Assembly (NCBI RefSeq): GCF_000155955.1
Contig: NZ_GG697143.2
Span: forward strand, 554 to 64,553
Length of the DNA: 64,000 nt
Direction of reading: 5' to 3'
Origin: Mitsuokella multacida DSM 20544
GTDB lineage: Bacteria > Bacillota > Negativicutes > Selenomonadales > Selenomonadaceae
Part shown: one piece after another, positions 53,950 through 64,000 of the stretch
Layout: each line of letters begins with the position of its first letter
Numbering within the stretch: the first letter of the stretch is position 1
Notes under the pieces: model-generated
Told to the model about the DNA's origin: nothing
What the model saw: the letters and a program-made list of their open reading frames with translations, nothing else
Databases searched by the model: none
Made by a program: the position numbers and the translations under genes

Positions 53950-55158
53950 TCAGGCGATGCGATAATTTTTCGTATCGCGTAGATTCAGCGCTGCATTGAA
54001 ATCGCGGTCTTTCTTGTAGCCGCATGCAGGACAGACGTAAGTGCGGTCTTTGAGTTTCAGGCCGCTATGCACATGTCCGCAGGCGTGGCAGGTCTTGGAA
54101 CTCGGGTAAAAGCGGTCCGCGATGCGAACCTCAATCCCGATGATCTCTGCCTTGCGCCGTAGTTTCTCACGGAAGGAATAAAAGCGCTGCTGCGCCACGG
54201 CCTTCGAGAGATGACGGTTCTTCATCATGCCGGTCACGTTGAGGTATTCCACCGTGATGAAGCGTGGTTTTTGCTCGACCAGTGCGTGGATGACCTGATT
54301 CTCGTGATTGCGGCGGAGATTCACCAGCCGCTTGTGCAGTTTCTGTACCGATAATTTCTTTTTCTCTATGTTTGCAGAGGCAGTAGCAGTACTACCACCT
54401 TTCCTCTTTCGCATCTCGTACTTGCGGCTGAGACGCCTCTGCTCTCTTCTCAGCCGCTTCTCGAGCCGTCTGGCTCGGGAAGACGTATTGATATTCTCAA
54501 AAATCCTGCCGTCGCTGACGATGGCAAGCGATTTGACACCAAGGTCTACACCAATGCCATCCGACTGCGGATGGTACGATGCCTCTAGGTCATTATTATA
54601 GCGGCTCGTTTCCTCAATCTCGGCCGTGACCGAGACGTAGTAGCGGCCCGCTTCATAGGAGACGTGCCCGTTCTTGATGGTCACGCTCTGCGGTAGGTAG
54701 CCAAATTCTTTCAGGCGCACCTTGCCGATGGTCGGGATCTGGATTTTGTGTCGCCAGATCGTCCAGTCACCCTTGTTGTTCTTCGGGAAGTAGAGCTTTA
54801 CATTCTGCTGATTCTTCCGCTTGAAGCGCGGGAAGTGCGCCTGTCCTTTGAAGAAACGCCTGAACGCCTGCTCCGCATTGATGAGGATTTTCTTGCGCGC
54901 CTTGGAGCCGCACTGGTCAATCCAGGGAAATTTCTTCTTCAGCACATGGTTGACGTACTTGTCGAAGTCATTGGCGGTGACAAAACGGCGCTGCTTCTCA
55001 TCGAGGACGCCGCGCTGATACAGGCGGTACAGCCAGATGTTGCGGGCGATGTACTGGTTAGCGAGAAAGCGGCAGATGCCGAGAGAACGGCGAACTTTAT
55101 CCTTCTGCCGTTCGGTGAGACGGAGCTCTGTCTTGAATGCCTTCAGCAAGTTCCTCAT
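53950..55158 (-). CDS. tnpB: TnpB RNA-guided endonuclease (IS607 type)
   Basis: 402 residues counted from the ATG at 55158 (MRNLLKAFKTELRL); longer in-frame starts up to 55215 exist. The RuvC catalytic residues are all present: Asp205 in GVDLGVKSLA, Glu304 in VEYLNVTGM and Asp386 in DRDFNAALNLR. The zinc finger is CHAC...CPAC (Cys357, 360, 376, 379). Length matches active TnpB such as ISDra2. It overlaps the tnpA remnant by 62 bases. TnpB cuts DNA matching its omegaRNA guide. Confidence 0.93.
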   Translation of the reverse strand: MRNLLKAFKTELRLTERQKDKVRRSLGICRFLANQYIARNIWLYRLYQRGVLDEKQRRFVTANDFDKYVNHVLKKKFPWIDQCGSKARKKILINAEQAFRRFFKGQAHFPRFKRKNQQNVKLYFPKNNKGDWTIWRHKIQIPTIGKVRLKEFGYLPQSVTIKNGHVSYEAGRYYVSVTAEIEETSRYNNDLEASYHPQSDGIGVDLGVKSLAIVSDGRIFENINTSSRARRLEKRLRREQRRLSRKYEMRKRKGGSTATASANIEKKKLSVQKLHKRLVNLRRNHENQVIHALVEQKPRFITVEYLNVTGMMKNRHLSKAVAQQRFYSFREKLRRKAEIIGIEVRIADRFYPSSKTCHACGHVHSGLKLKDRTYVCPACGYKKDRDFNAALNLRDTKNYRIA

Positions 55159-55432
55159 CTCCTTCAATCTGCTTCTTGTACTTACGTAACCCATAAAGCC
55201 GACAAGAAAATACATGAAGTATACTGACGATATCCTGCACCAGCTCTTCCTGCGGGGACAGCTTCTCGTTCTTCACGACCACGATCTCCACGTTGAACTT
55301 CTTGCAGAACCGCTCAAACCAATCGAACCCGAATCGGACAAAACGATCGCGGTGCGACACGAGGATCATCCTGACCTGATTTTCCATGACAGCATCTAGG
55401 AGCTCCCTAAGATTTTTCCCATGCCCCTGCAT
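55097..55432 (-). pseudogene. tnpA: Truncated IS607 serine resolvase (tnpA)
   Basis: 111 codons matching only the C-terminal half of IS607 TnpA: LRELLDAVMENQVRMILVSHRDRFVRFGFDWFERFC, VVVKNEKLSPQEELVQDIVSILHVFSCRLYGLRKYKKQIE. The N-terminal MerR-like helix-turn-helix and the catalytic serine region, about 90-100 residues, are missing. No ribosome-binding site precedes the first ATG. Upstream sequence is the riboswitch terminator region, not transposase. Confidence 0.88.
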
Positions 55433-55472
55433 ATAGGGCAGTGGTTCTTCTGTAGATTTCTACAGCGTATAC

Positions 55473-55594
55473 GAAAAACCCTGCCCTATATGCCGCCGAA
55501 AATGGCGGTAATAGGGCAGGGTCTTGCTTGCTAGCGCCGGCCGCACCGGGATTGCTCCGTCCTGACGATGGTGGCCGTTCAGCTACTCCCCCTG
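55473..55594 (-). promoter_or_regulatory. yybP-ykoY manganese riboswitch with terminator platform
   Basis: On the minus strand the aptamer (55594 to 55517) opens caggg-ggagtagc, contains catcgtcaggacgga, and closes gctagc-aag-caagaccctg, the conserved elements of the yybP-ykoY class. P1 forms between caggg (55590-55594) and ccctg (55517-55521). The same 3' strand also starts an intrinsic terminator, accctgccctat (55511-55522) with atagggcagggt (55478-55489) followed by TTTTT. Ligand binding should therefore block termination (an ON switch). No metal-transport gene follows. Confidence 0.88.
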
Positions 55595-55622
55595 TTGGAA
55601 GTATCGTATATCGTGTATGTCC

Positions 55623-55651
55623 AATATAGCACAATCCTGTGCATCTGGCAA
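55623..55651 (-). promoter_or_regulatory. Promoter of the riboswitch
   Basis: On the minus strand TTGCCA (55646-55651), a 17-bp spacer and TATATT (55623-55628). The expected start lies near 55616, about 20 bases before the aptamer. Confidence 0.8.
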
Positions 55652-55667
55652 GAGAAAAGTCAAAAAA

Positions 55668-58035
<2,368 letters not shown>

Positions 58036-58041
58036 GCCACA

Positions 58042-59085
58042 TCATCCTTTCTCTGCATTCTCTGCTTTCTCAGCGCCTGCCTGCTGGCTCTTTGCCTGAG
58101 CTGCCCGCTTGCCGTACTGGCGCTTCTGCGCGTGGCGCAGCGGGATGGCCTCGTAGCGCTTCGGCATCTTGTAGTCGGGTGGCCAGTACATGTTGAAGCG
58201 CAGCTCGTAGAGCGCCCGCCTGATGGCGTCCTCGGTCAGCTTATCCGGTGGCAGGCAGCGGTAGAGCATGACGAGCGTCTTGGCCTCCATGCTCGTGCGG
58301 TCGTTGACGGCAACCTTCGCTGCCATGAGCTGCACGAGCGCCGCGCGCTGCTCGTTGAGGAGCTGCGGCGTGCACTCCGGCACGTACTCGCAGACCTCCT
58401 TGCAGCGCGCCCACGGGATGTCTCGCAGGACGGCGCGTATCCTGGCGCGGACGTCCTCCTCCCGCTTCCTGCGGCAGCTGCTGCAGGAGGCGGCCTGTGG
58501 TGGACAGAGATGGCCGCAGGTGGGACAGGGCTTCCAGCCGCGCGCGCGGCGCAGCTTGTCAAGCTGGCGCCCTTTGCGGTAGAGCTGCCGCAATTTGCAG
58601 GCGAGGTCTTCGTCCTCGAGCCCTTCGCTGACCGTCTCGGCAGCCTTGATGTCCGCGGCGTCGAGCGGCATCTTAGCCCGCTCGCGCCCAACGTTGACCT
58701 CGGGAACGCTGGGCGCTTCCGATGCCCTCGCTGTCGTATCAGCGGCGGCGTCATGCGCATCCCAGTCCGCTATGCTCCAGGAGCGGCTGAACCGGATGTC
58801 CTTGATCATCTCGCCGCCCGCGTAGTTGTTGACCTTCTGGATGATGCGGGGCATCTGGTAGCGCGTCTCGTTACTCCAGGCGGGATTGCGGCAGCAGACG
58901 TAGAGCACTTCGCGCTCGATGCGCACAGCCTTGACGTTCTGTGCGTACGCCTTGCCGACGATATCCTCCCAGTGCCAGAGCACCCAGTGCTGGTAGAACT
59001 CGCGCTCCTGCTTGGGGCCGAGCTCGTGGATGGCCTTCGGGATGATGCTGACCACCTTCTCGAGACCCGGTGTGCGCTTTGCCAT
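58042..59085 (-). CDS. DUF721 (DciA-like) protein with zinc ribbon
   Basis: 347 residues, longer than typical DUF721 proteins. The N-terminal 100 residues match DUF721 (VVSIIPKAIHELGPKQEREFYQHWVLWHWEDIVGKAYAQNVKAVRIEREVLYVCCRNPAWSNETRYQMPRIIQKVNNYAGGEMIKDIRF). The central part has a zinc ribbon CPTCGHLC...CSSC, then a helical and basic C-terminus. DUF721/DciA proteins act as replicative-helicase loaders in many bacteria, which fits the origin-proximal location. Confidence 0.85.
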   Translation of the reverse strand: MAKRTPGLEKVVSIIPKAIHELGPKQEREFYQHWVLWHWEDIVGKAYAQNVKAVRIEREVLYVCCRNPAWSNETRYQMPRIIQKVNNYAGGEMIKDIRFSRSWSIADWDAHDAAADTTARASEAPSVPEVNVGRERAKMPLDAADIKAAETVSEGLEDEDLACKLRQLYRKGRQLDKLRRARGWKPCPTCGHLCPPQAASCSSCRRKREEDVRARIRAVLRDIPWARCKEVCEYVPECTPQLLNEQRAALVQLMAAKVAVNDRTSMEAKTLVMLYRCLPPDKLTEDAIRRALYELRFNMYWPPDYKMPKRYEAIPLRHAQKRQYGKRAAQAKSQQAGAEKAENAEKG

Positions 59086-59129
59086 ACTGCCACCTCCATT
59101 CCGGACAGCCTGTACCGACGGTCAAACCC

Positions 59130-60227
59130 TCAAGTCGTGATCTGGCCGCTCTGGACATGGTAGTACCGCCCCATGCCCTCTGCTGGGAAATAGGCGGCAT
59201 CCGTCGCGGTGATGAGCGTCTGGATGCGCTCGCGGCGGATGAACTGCAGGAGCTGCTGGCGCCTCTTGACATCGAGCTCGCTCATGACGTCGTCGAGCAA
59301 GAGGATGGGGTACTCGCCCGTCTCGGAGCGCAGGAACTCGAGCTCGGCGAGCTTCAGTGAGAGCACGCCGGTGCGCTGCTGTCCCTGCGAGCCGAAGGTG
59401 CGCAGGTTGATGCCGTTGACCGTCAGCACGAGATCGTCGTGATGCGGGCCATAGCTCGTCGAACCGCGCAGGATATCGGTCTCCTGCGATTTCCTCAGCA
59501 TTTCATTATACCATGAAGCAAAGCCCTTTGTCATGTCCTCGCCGCCATGTACCTCGTAGCTGACGGTCAGGTTCTCCTGGTCGCTCGAGATGCGCCGCTG
59601 CATGAGGTTGGCGAGCATGTTGAGCTTGCGTACGGCCTCGATGCGCTTGCGGATGATCTTCTCGGCGCTCGCTATGAGCTGCTCGTCCCAGAGCGCGAGC
59701 ATCGACTTGTCGGCGCGCCGCTCGCGGATGCGCTTCAATAGCGAATTGCGCTGGCTGATGATGCGGTTGAACTCGACGAGCTCGTGGTAGTAGGCAGGGC
59801 TAGCCTGCGAGATCTCGCCGTCTAAAAAGCGCCGGCGTCCGGCCGGCGCTCCCTTGATGAGGAACAGGTCCTCTGGTGAGAACAGTACAGTGTTGATGCT
59901 GCCGATGAGCTCTTTGAGGCGGATCGGGTGGCCGTTCAAGAGGATGCGGCGCCTCTTGGCCCGGCTGAACTGGAACTCGAGGTGATTCATGACGCCGCGA
60001 CGGTCGAAGTCGAGGATGATGCAGCCCTCGCCGGCGTCCCAGCGGATGAGCTCGGTGTCGAGATGTGTCCGGTGCGAATGGCCGAGCGAGGCGTAGTAGA
60101 CGGCCTCGACGACATTCGTCTTGCCCTGGGCATTCGGGCCGAGGAAGATGTTGATGCCCGGCTGCAGCGCGAGCTCGAGCTCAGAATAGTTCCGATAATT
60201 TCTCAGCTTTAAAGAACGAACATACAT
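59130..60227 (-). CDS. recF: DNA replication and repair protein RecF
   Basis: 365 residues from ATG 60227 (AAAGG upstream). Walker A FLGPNAQGKTNVVEAVYYASLGHSHRT, the signature region SQGQQRTGVLSLKLAELEFLR and Walker B ILLLDDVMSELD are present. It loads RecA at gaps through RecOR. It lies 8 bases downstream of the S4 gene. Confidence 0.97.
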   Translation of the reverse strand: MYVRSLKLRNYRNYSELELALQPGINIFLGPNAQGKTNVVEAVYYASLGHSHRTHLDTELIRWDAGEGCIILDFDRRGVMNHLEFQFSRAKRRRILLNGHPIRLKELIGSINTVLFSPEDLFLIKGAPAGRRRFLDGEISQASPAYYHELVEFNRIISQRNSLLKRIRERRADKSMLALWDEQLIASAEKIIRKRIEAVRKLNMLANLMQRRISSDQENLTVSYEVHGGEDMTKGFASWYNEMLRKSQETDILRGSTSYGPHHDDLVLTVNGINLRTFGSQGQQRTGVLSLKLAELEFLRSETGEYPILLLDDVMSELDVKRRQQLLQFIRRERIQTLITATDAAYFPAEGMGRYYHVQSGQITT

Positions 60228-60234
60228 TCTTATA

Positions 60235-60474
60235 TCAGCCTTTCTCGTGGACCTCGTCATGGACGACTTTCCAGGCGCCGAGTCCCTCGACTTCGATGAC
60301 GTCTCCATCGTGGAGCTGGCGGCGGCGTGCCGACTCGGTCTCGCCATTGCGCTTGATGCGGCGCTCGGCAATCAATGCCTTCGTCTCGCCGCAGGAGCCG
60401 AGCACGCCAGCCCACTTGAGGAACTGGTCGAGCTGGATCGTTTCCGTGTCGATCTTGACTTCTTCGATGTTCAT
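60235..60474 (-). CDS. yaaA: S4-domain RNA-binding protein YaaA/RlbA
   Basis: 79 residues from ATG 60474 (GAGGA upstream). A single S4 fold: IQLDQFLKWAGVLGSCGETKALIAERRIKRNGETESARRRQLHDGDVIEV. The position between dnaN and recF is conserved in Firmicutes. Linked to ribosome assembly in some reports; function not certain. Confidence 0.93.
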   Translation of the reverse strand: MNIEEVKIDTETIQLDQFLKWAGVLGSCGETKALIAERRIKRNGETESARRRQLHDGDVIEVEGLGAWKVVHDEVHEKG

Positions 60475-60512
60475 GGTAAATCCTCTTTCTGCTTTCTGCG
60501 TAAAAATGTGTC

Positions 60513-61625
60513 TCAATGATTCGTACGTACCGGTGTGACAATGTAGACAAAGCTGTCATCGTCTTCTTCCTGGATGGAAGCCGGGGAGAGTGGCTGGTTG
60601 AGGCCGATGCGGCAGGTCTTGCTGTCGATGTTCTTGAGCACGTCGATGATGTACTGCGCATTGAAGGCGATGGCGATGTCCGGGCCATCGATCTCAGCAG
60701 GGATGTACTCCTCGGCGTTGCCGATCTCCGGGTTATTCGAGGTGATGTGGATCTGGTTGTCTGCGAACTCGAGCTTTATCGTATTGTAGACGCCAGCCCT
60801 AGCAATCAGAGAGATGCGGTCGACGGCAGCCGCAAAAGCAGCCGTATCCGTCTTGACATGCGTCGCGAAATCCGGCGGGATGACACCGCGGTAGTTCGGG
60901 AACTGTCCCTCGATGAGGCGCGAGGTCATGTAGAGATTGTCGAAGGAGAAGCTGATCTGGTTGTAGCTGCAGGAGATCTTGACATCCGTCGGGATATCTG
61001 AAGACATGTTGTGGAGGAGTTCTTGCAGGATGCGCGAGGGGATGATGACCTTGATGTTGCCGATGCTCTGGTCAAAGGTCTCCGACTTGACGGAGAGGCG
61101 GTGTGTGTTCGTCGCGGCCATTGTGACCTTGTTCTCGGTGACCTCTAAGGAGCAGCCCGTGAAGACAGGTCTCGCTTCATCAGTGCTGCAGGCAAAGACG
61201 GTTTTCTTGATTAGGTCGCGCAGGATATTGTCCTTGATAGCGAAATCGAGATTACCTTCGAGTGGCTGGATGGTCGGGAACTCGGCTGCGTTCATGGAGA
61301 GCAAGGTGAACTTGGCCATGGCTGATTCGATGTGGACGATCTTCTCATCTGCTGTGCAGGCAAGTTTGACGTTTTCCCCAGGCAGCTTGCGGACAACTTC
61401 CTGGAAATAACGGCCACCTACGGTCAATTCGCCAGGTTCTTCGATGTCTGCCTCGATGCGAGCAACGAGGCCAATCTCATAATTTGTTGCCTGGAGCTCC
61501 AAGGTCGTGCCTTCGGCTCTCAGATAAATACCGGAAAGGATGGGGGTCTGTGGTTTGGTGGCTACCGCGCGTGCGACGATCTGCAGGGCGTTGGTGAGCT
61601 CGTTCTTATTGCATGTGATTTTCAT
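60513..61625 (-). CDS. dnaN: DNA polymerase III beta clamp
   Basis: 370 residues, standard length, with three clamp repeats. It begins MKITCNKNELTNALQIVARAVATKPQTPILSGIYL and ends DDDSFVYIVTPVRTNH. It forms the sliding clamp dimer. It follows dnaA by 266 bases containing DnaA boxes. Confidence 0.98.
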   Translation of the reverse strand: MKITCNKNELTNALQIVARAVATKPQTPILSGIYLRAEGTTLELQATNYEIGLVARIEADIEEPGELTVGGRYFQEVVRKLPGENVKLACTADEKIVHIESAMAKFTLLSMNAAEFPTIQPLEGNLDFAIKDNILRDLIKKTVFACSTDEARPVFTGCSLEVTENKVTMAATNTHRLSVKSETFDQSIGNIKVIIPSRILQELLHNMSSDIPTDVKISCSYNQISFSFDNLYMTSRLIEGQFPNYRGVIPPDFATHVKTDTAAFAAAVDRISLIARAGVYNTIKLEFADNQIHITSNNPEIGNAEEYIPAEIDGPDIAIAFNAQYIIDVLKNIDSKTCRIGLNQPLSPASIQEEDDDSFVYIVTPVRTNH

Positions 61626-61707
61626 ACTTTGGGGCCTTCTCTCTTTTTTTTTATGATAACTAAAATATTTATATAAATAGCCGACGTAGTAGTAGGCCGT
61701 GTGGAAA

Positions 61708-61875
61708 AGTGGATAAGTCGTCTGAGGTGTTGCTGTTCATCACAGTTTGCTGTGGGTAACTTGTTCATAACAATAGGGGAGGTTATCCACAGTATCCACG
61801 GTGATAAACTCCCCTATCGGTTATCCACAATCCATCGACAGGAAATCCAGAGGCTTCTCCACAGGGTTATCCACG
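61708..61875. promoter_or_regulatory. DnaA-box cluster between dnaA and dnaN (part of oriC)
   Basis: Perfect TTATCCACA boxes at 61783-61791 and 61821-61829, a near match TTATCCACG at 61867-61875, and reverse near matches AGTGGATAA (61708-61716) and TGTGGGTAA (61751-61759). The rest of 61626-61891 holds the dnaN promoter region. Confidence 0.88.
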
Positions 61876-61891
61876 GCGGTCTGTGGGGGAT

Positions 61892-63364
61892 TTACATCTT
61901 CTGGATGCTCTCGATGAGGTCTTTGATGATCTTATGAAGCTTGGCGTTCTCCTCGCGCTCTTTGGCGATCTTGTCGTAGGCGTGCAGGACGGTCGTATGG
62001 TCACGGCCGCCGAAGAAGTTGCCGATCTGCGGCAGCGAGGTGTCGGTGAGCTCGCGGCAGAGGTACATGGCAATCTGGCGCGGGAACGCGATGCTGCGCG
62101 TACGTTTCTTGGAATGGAGGTCCTCGATGCGGATCTTGAAGTAGGTGGCGACAATCTCCTGGATGACCTCGAGCGTGACCTCTTTCTTATGGCTGTTCGG
62201 GAAGACGTCCTTGAGGGCCTCGGCGACGACGTCGGTCGTGACGGGCTTGTTGATGAGGGAGGCGTAGGCGACGACGCGCGTCAGGGCTCCCTCGAGCTCA
62301 CGGATGTTGCTGTCGATACGGTTGGCGATGAACATCAGGACGTCGTTCGGCACGTCGACGTGGTCGAGCAGCGCCTTGTTCTTGAGGATCGCGATGCGTG
62401 TCTCGAGGTCCGGTGCCTGGATGTCGGTGATCAGACCGCCCTCGAAGCGCGAGCGCAGGCGGTCTTCGAGCTTCTGGACTTCGCGTGGCGGGCGGTCGGA
62501 CGACAGGATGATCTGCTTGTCGGCGACGTGCAGGGCGTTGAAGGTGTTGAAGAACTCTTCCTGCGTGCTCTGCTTGCCGGAGAGGAACTGGATATCGTCG
62601 ACCATCAGGACGTCGATGGTCCGGTACTTCTGGCGGAAGAGCTCGGCCTTGCCTTCCTGGATGGCGCGGATGATCTCGTTGGTGAACTGCTCACTCGAGA
62701 CATAGAGCACGCGCATCTCGGGGTGGTTTTGCAGCACGCGGTTGCCGATGGCGTGCATGAGGTGGGTCTTGCCGAGGCCGACGCCGCCGTACATGAAGAA
62801 CGGGTTGTAGACTTTGCCCGGCGATTCGGCGACGGCCATGGCCGCCGCATGGGCAAAGCGGTTCGAGCTGCCGGTCACGAAGGTCTCGAAGGTGTACTTC
62901 GGGTTCAGCGACGAGCGGTCGCCTGGCGCGACGATGTGCATGTCGCCGTTGTCGACGGGTGCGGGCGGCTGCTCCTGGAAGAGCGTCCCCTGATTGGGGT
63001 CTTCCTTCTTGCGGCTGCTGTGGCCGGCTGCTTCTTTTGCCTCTTTTGTGTCTTGGGTGCTGTCGGCGTCTTTTTCCGGCTTGGCGGGCTCGGGTTCGGG
63101 CTCGGGCTGAACGGAGGGCAGGACCAGGAAGTCCACCTTGCGCTTGCTGCCGAGCACGGCGCCAACCGCATCCTCGATGATCGTGAGGTAGTGGCTGGTG
63201 ATCCAGTCCTTGACGAGGTCGTTCTGCGCGCTGAGGACAAGTCCCGTGGCGGTCAGGGAGATGGGCTTGACCGACTTGAACCACTTGAAGGCTGACTCGG
63301 CGAGCGTTTCCTTCATCTTGGTGAGGATCTGCTCCCAAACAGCCTGCAGCTGTGTCTGCTCCAT
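61892..63364 (-). CDS. dnaA: Chromosomal replication initiator protein DnaA
   Basis: 490 residues. Domain I is residues 1-80, an acidic Glu/Pro/Lys linker spans 87-150, the AAA+ domain carries Walker A GGVGLGKT (193-200) and Walker [14 protein letters not shown], and domain IV has the DNA-binding signature [16 protein letters not shown]. It opens oriC and begins the dnaA-dnaN operon. Confidence 0.99.
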   Translation of the reverse strand: MEQTQLQAVWEQILTKMKETLAESAFKWFKSVKPISLTATGLVLSAQNDLVKDWITSHYLTIIEDAVGAVLGSKRKVDFLVLPSVQPEPEPEPAKPEKDADSTQDTKEAKEAAGHSSRKKEDPNQGTLFQEQPPAPVDNGDMHIVAPGDRSSLNPKYTFETFVTGSSNRFAHAAAMAVAESPGKVYNPFFMYGGVGLGKTHLMHAIGNRVLQNHPEMRVLYVSSEQFTNEIIRAIQEGKAELFRQKYRTIDVLMVDDIQFLSGKQSTQEEFFNTFNALHVADKQIILSSDRPPREVQKLEDRLRSRFEGGLITDIQAPDLETRIAILKNKALLDHVDVPNDVLMFIANRIDSNIRELEGALTRVVAYASLINKPVTTDVVAEALKDVFPNSHKKEVTLEVIQEIVATYFKIRIEDLHSKKRTRSIAFPRQIAMYLCRELTDTSLPQIGNFFGGRDHTTVLHAYDKIAKEREENAKLHKIIKDLIESIQKM

Positions 63365-63660
63365 GAAAAAAATCCTTTCCTGCTATTAGAATATGTAGAA
63401 ACTTTTTCCACAGGTGCATAAGGTTATCCACATTTTTATCCACAGCTGTGGATAAGTATAGTTGTTCCTTGGGTATAGTGGCGGGAAATGTGGATGATAT
63501 CTTACGGTATCTTACGTTTACGAGCCTTGCCTCGCAGGGCACCAATGGGGTTTTCCGCACAATAATCAACAATATCTTATCAAAAGTGACGTGACTTATC
63601 AACAGTTTTTCTGTGGGCAAGTGGCCATAAGCCTGAAAATATCCACAGCCTGACAGCAAA
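63365..63660. promoter_or_regulatory. oriC region upstream of dnaA
   Basis: Perfect DnaA boxes at 63424-63432 and 63436-63444 (forward) and 63447-63455 (reverse), the last two forming a palindrome about AGCT. One-mismatch boxes lie at 63402-63410, 63489-63497, 63596-63604 and 63639-63647. An AT-rich stretch near 63558-63590 (caataatcaacaatatctta) is a likely unwinding element. Confidence 0.9.
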
Positions 63661-63677
63661 AAGACAAGGGAAAATCC

Positions 63678-63707
63678 TTGACAGGCCGCGAGTCGGTAGT
63701 CTATAAT
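63678..63707 (+). promoter_or_regulatory. rpmH promoter
   Basis: TTGACA (63678-63683), an 18-bp spacer and TATAAT (63702-63707). A second TTGACA begins immediately after (63708-63713) with a weaker TATGCT 17 bp on, suggesting a tandem start. Confidence 0.85.
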
Positions 63708-63788
63708 TTGACATAGTTAAAATCTGATACTATGCTTCTATACAGCCAATTAGTCTCAGAGACAAATCCAGAAGGAGGTGTTACACAC

Positions 63789-63923
63789 ATGAAACAGACT
63801 TTCCAGCCGAACAACCATTGGAGAAAGAAGACCCATGGCTTCCGTGAGCGCATGAAGACGAAGGGCGGCCGTCTCGTTCTGAAGAGAAGACGCCAGCGCG
63901 GTAGAAAGAAGCTTTCGGCATAA
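63789..63923 (+). CDS. rpmH: 50S ribosomal protein L34
   Basis: 44 residues, very basic, [20 protein letters not shown]..., ending GRKKLSA. AGGAGG lies upstream of ATG 63789; longer in-frame starts are not needed. Divergent from dnaA across oriC, the classic Firmicute arrangement. Confidence 0.98.
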   Translation: MKQTFQPNNHWRKKTHGFRERMKTKGGRLVLKRRRQRGRKKLSA

Positions 63924-63931
63924 ATCGGATG

Positions 63932-63954
63932 AGGTCACTTCGGTGGCCTTTTTT
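63932..63954 (+). terminator. Terminator-like hairpin after rpmH
   Basis: aggtcac / gtggcct with a TTCG tetraloop and then TTTTTT. It would limit read-through toward the expected rnpA beyond the window. The remaining 46 bases show nothing recognisable. Confidence 0.85.
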
Positions 63955-64000
63955 GCTTATCTTTTTCCGTTTTACTAACTCGTTCAATTGGATTTTGGGG

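Larger units (their letters stand above)
53790..55432 (-). mobile_element. IS607-type element with intact tnpB and truncated tnpA
   Basis: The unit consists of a serine-resolvase remnant of IS607 TnpA overlapping a full-length tnpB, with a structured right end. The order tnpA-tnpB with overlap is typical of IS607. The missing TnpA catalytic region means it cannot move on its own. The outer ends were not determined precisely. Confidence 0.75.

Noticed and set aside
53776-53982. A 68-codon plus-strand frame at the transposon right end
   Set aside because: No ribosome-binding site or family; it overlaps the structured end and the tnpB stop and is better explained as noncoding transposon sequence.
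55440-55472. ctgtaga / tctacag hairpin after the riboswitch terminator as a gene leader
   Set aside because: No start codon with ribosome-binding site follows; it leads only into the truncated resolvase.
48430-55660. CRISPR array in the accessory island
   Set aside because: No regularly spaced repeat of 25-40 bp occurs; the only repeats are the 15-bp pair and the degenerate IS-end copies.

Overview
The window looks like chromosomal DNA of a Gram-negative-walled Firmicute (class Negativicutes, most likely a Selenomonas/Mitsuokella-type member of the Selenomonadaceae). The gene order is Firmicute-like: dnaA-dnaN-S4 protein-recF-DUF721-remB-gyrB beside rpmH, rplU-prp-rpmA-obgE, nadD-yqeK-LCP-rsfS, and a fapR-plsX-fab-rnc fatty-acid operon. 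An AcrAB-type RND efflux pump additionally implies an outer membrane. Core genes are GC-rich with C/G-ending codons. The genus is inferred, not proven.

Layout. 1-0.84 kb: the 3' end of a 23S rRNA gene, 5S rRNA and tRNA-His, -Trp and -Ser. 0.9-15.3 kb: a purine permease, the ribosomal protein/Obg block (L21, Prp protease, L27, Obg, YhbY), proline synthesis (proBA), the nadD-yqeK-LCP-rsfS-cvfB run with a solute-binding protein, then rimO, cinA and a secreted protein. 15.4-27.7 kb: tRNA-Gln (minus), a Zn/Cd-type P-ATPase with its metal-binding domain at the C-terminus, a DUF4127 protein, rsmD-coaD, larBC, a PTS sugar permease with a GlcT-type antitermination leader followed by its antiterminator, and yceD-rpmF. 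27.8-36.6 kb: the fapR-controlled fatty-acid operon ending in rnc. 36.6-48.4 kb: a metallo-beta-lactamase-fold protein, MarR with a divergent RND pump, recA-recX, guaA and an AAA-ATPase/PD-(D/E)XK protein.

48.4-55.6 kb is an accessory island, AT-rich over much of its length, with nearly all genes on the minus strand: an HNH nuclease flanked by a 15-bp direct repeat; a three-gene operon of unfamiliar proteins (one with a possible PD-(D/E)XK motif fused to a glycine/alanine-rich membrane-like tail, one with an apparent one-base frameshift); a dead IS21-type istB fragment; two zinc-ribbon proteins; a small membrane protein; and an IS607-type element with intact tnpB and truncated serine resolvase. 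Directly upstream of the resolvase remnant sits what I read as a complete yybP-ykoY manganese riboswitch with its own promoter and terminator but no recognisable target gene.

55.7-64 kb is the replication-origin region: gyrB, remB, DUF721, recF, S4 protein, dnaN and dnaA on the minus strand, DnaA-box clusters on both sides of dnaA, and rpmH diverging. Nearly every gene left of the island is on the plus strand, so it would meet a fork leaving oriC leftward head-on, including the rRNA operon; this is unusual and suggests an inversion or a joining artefact at the island.
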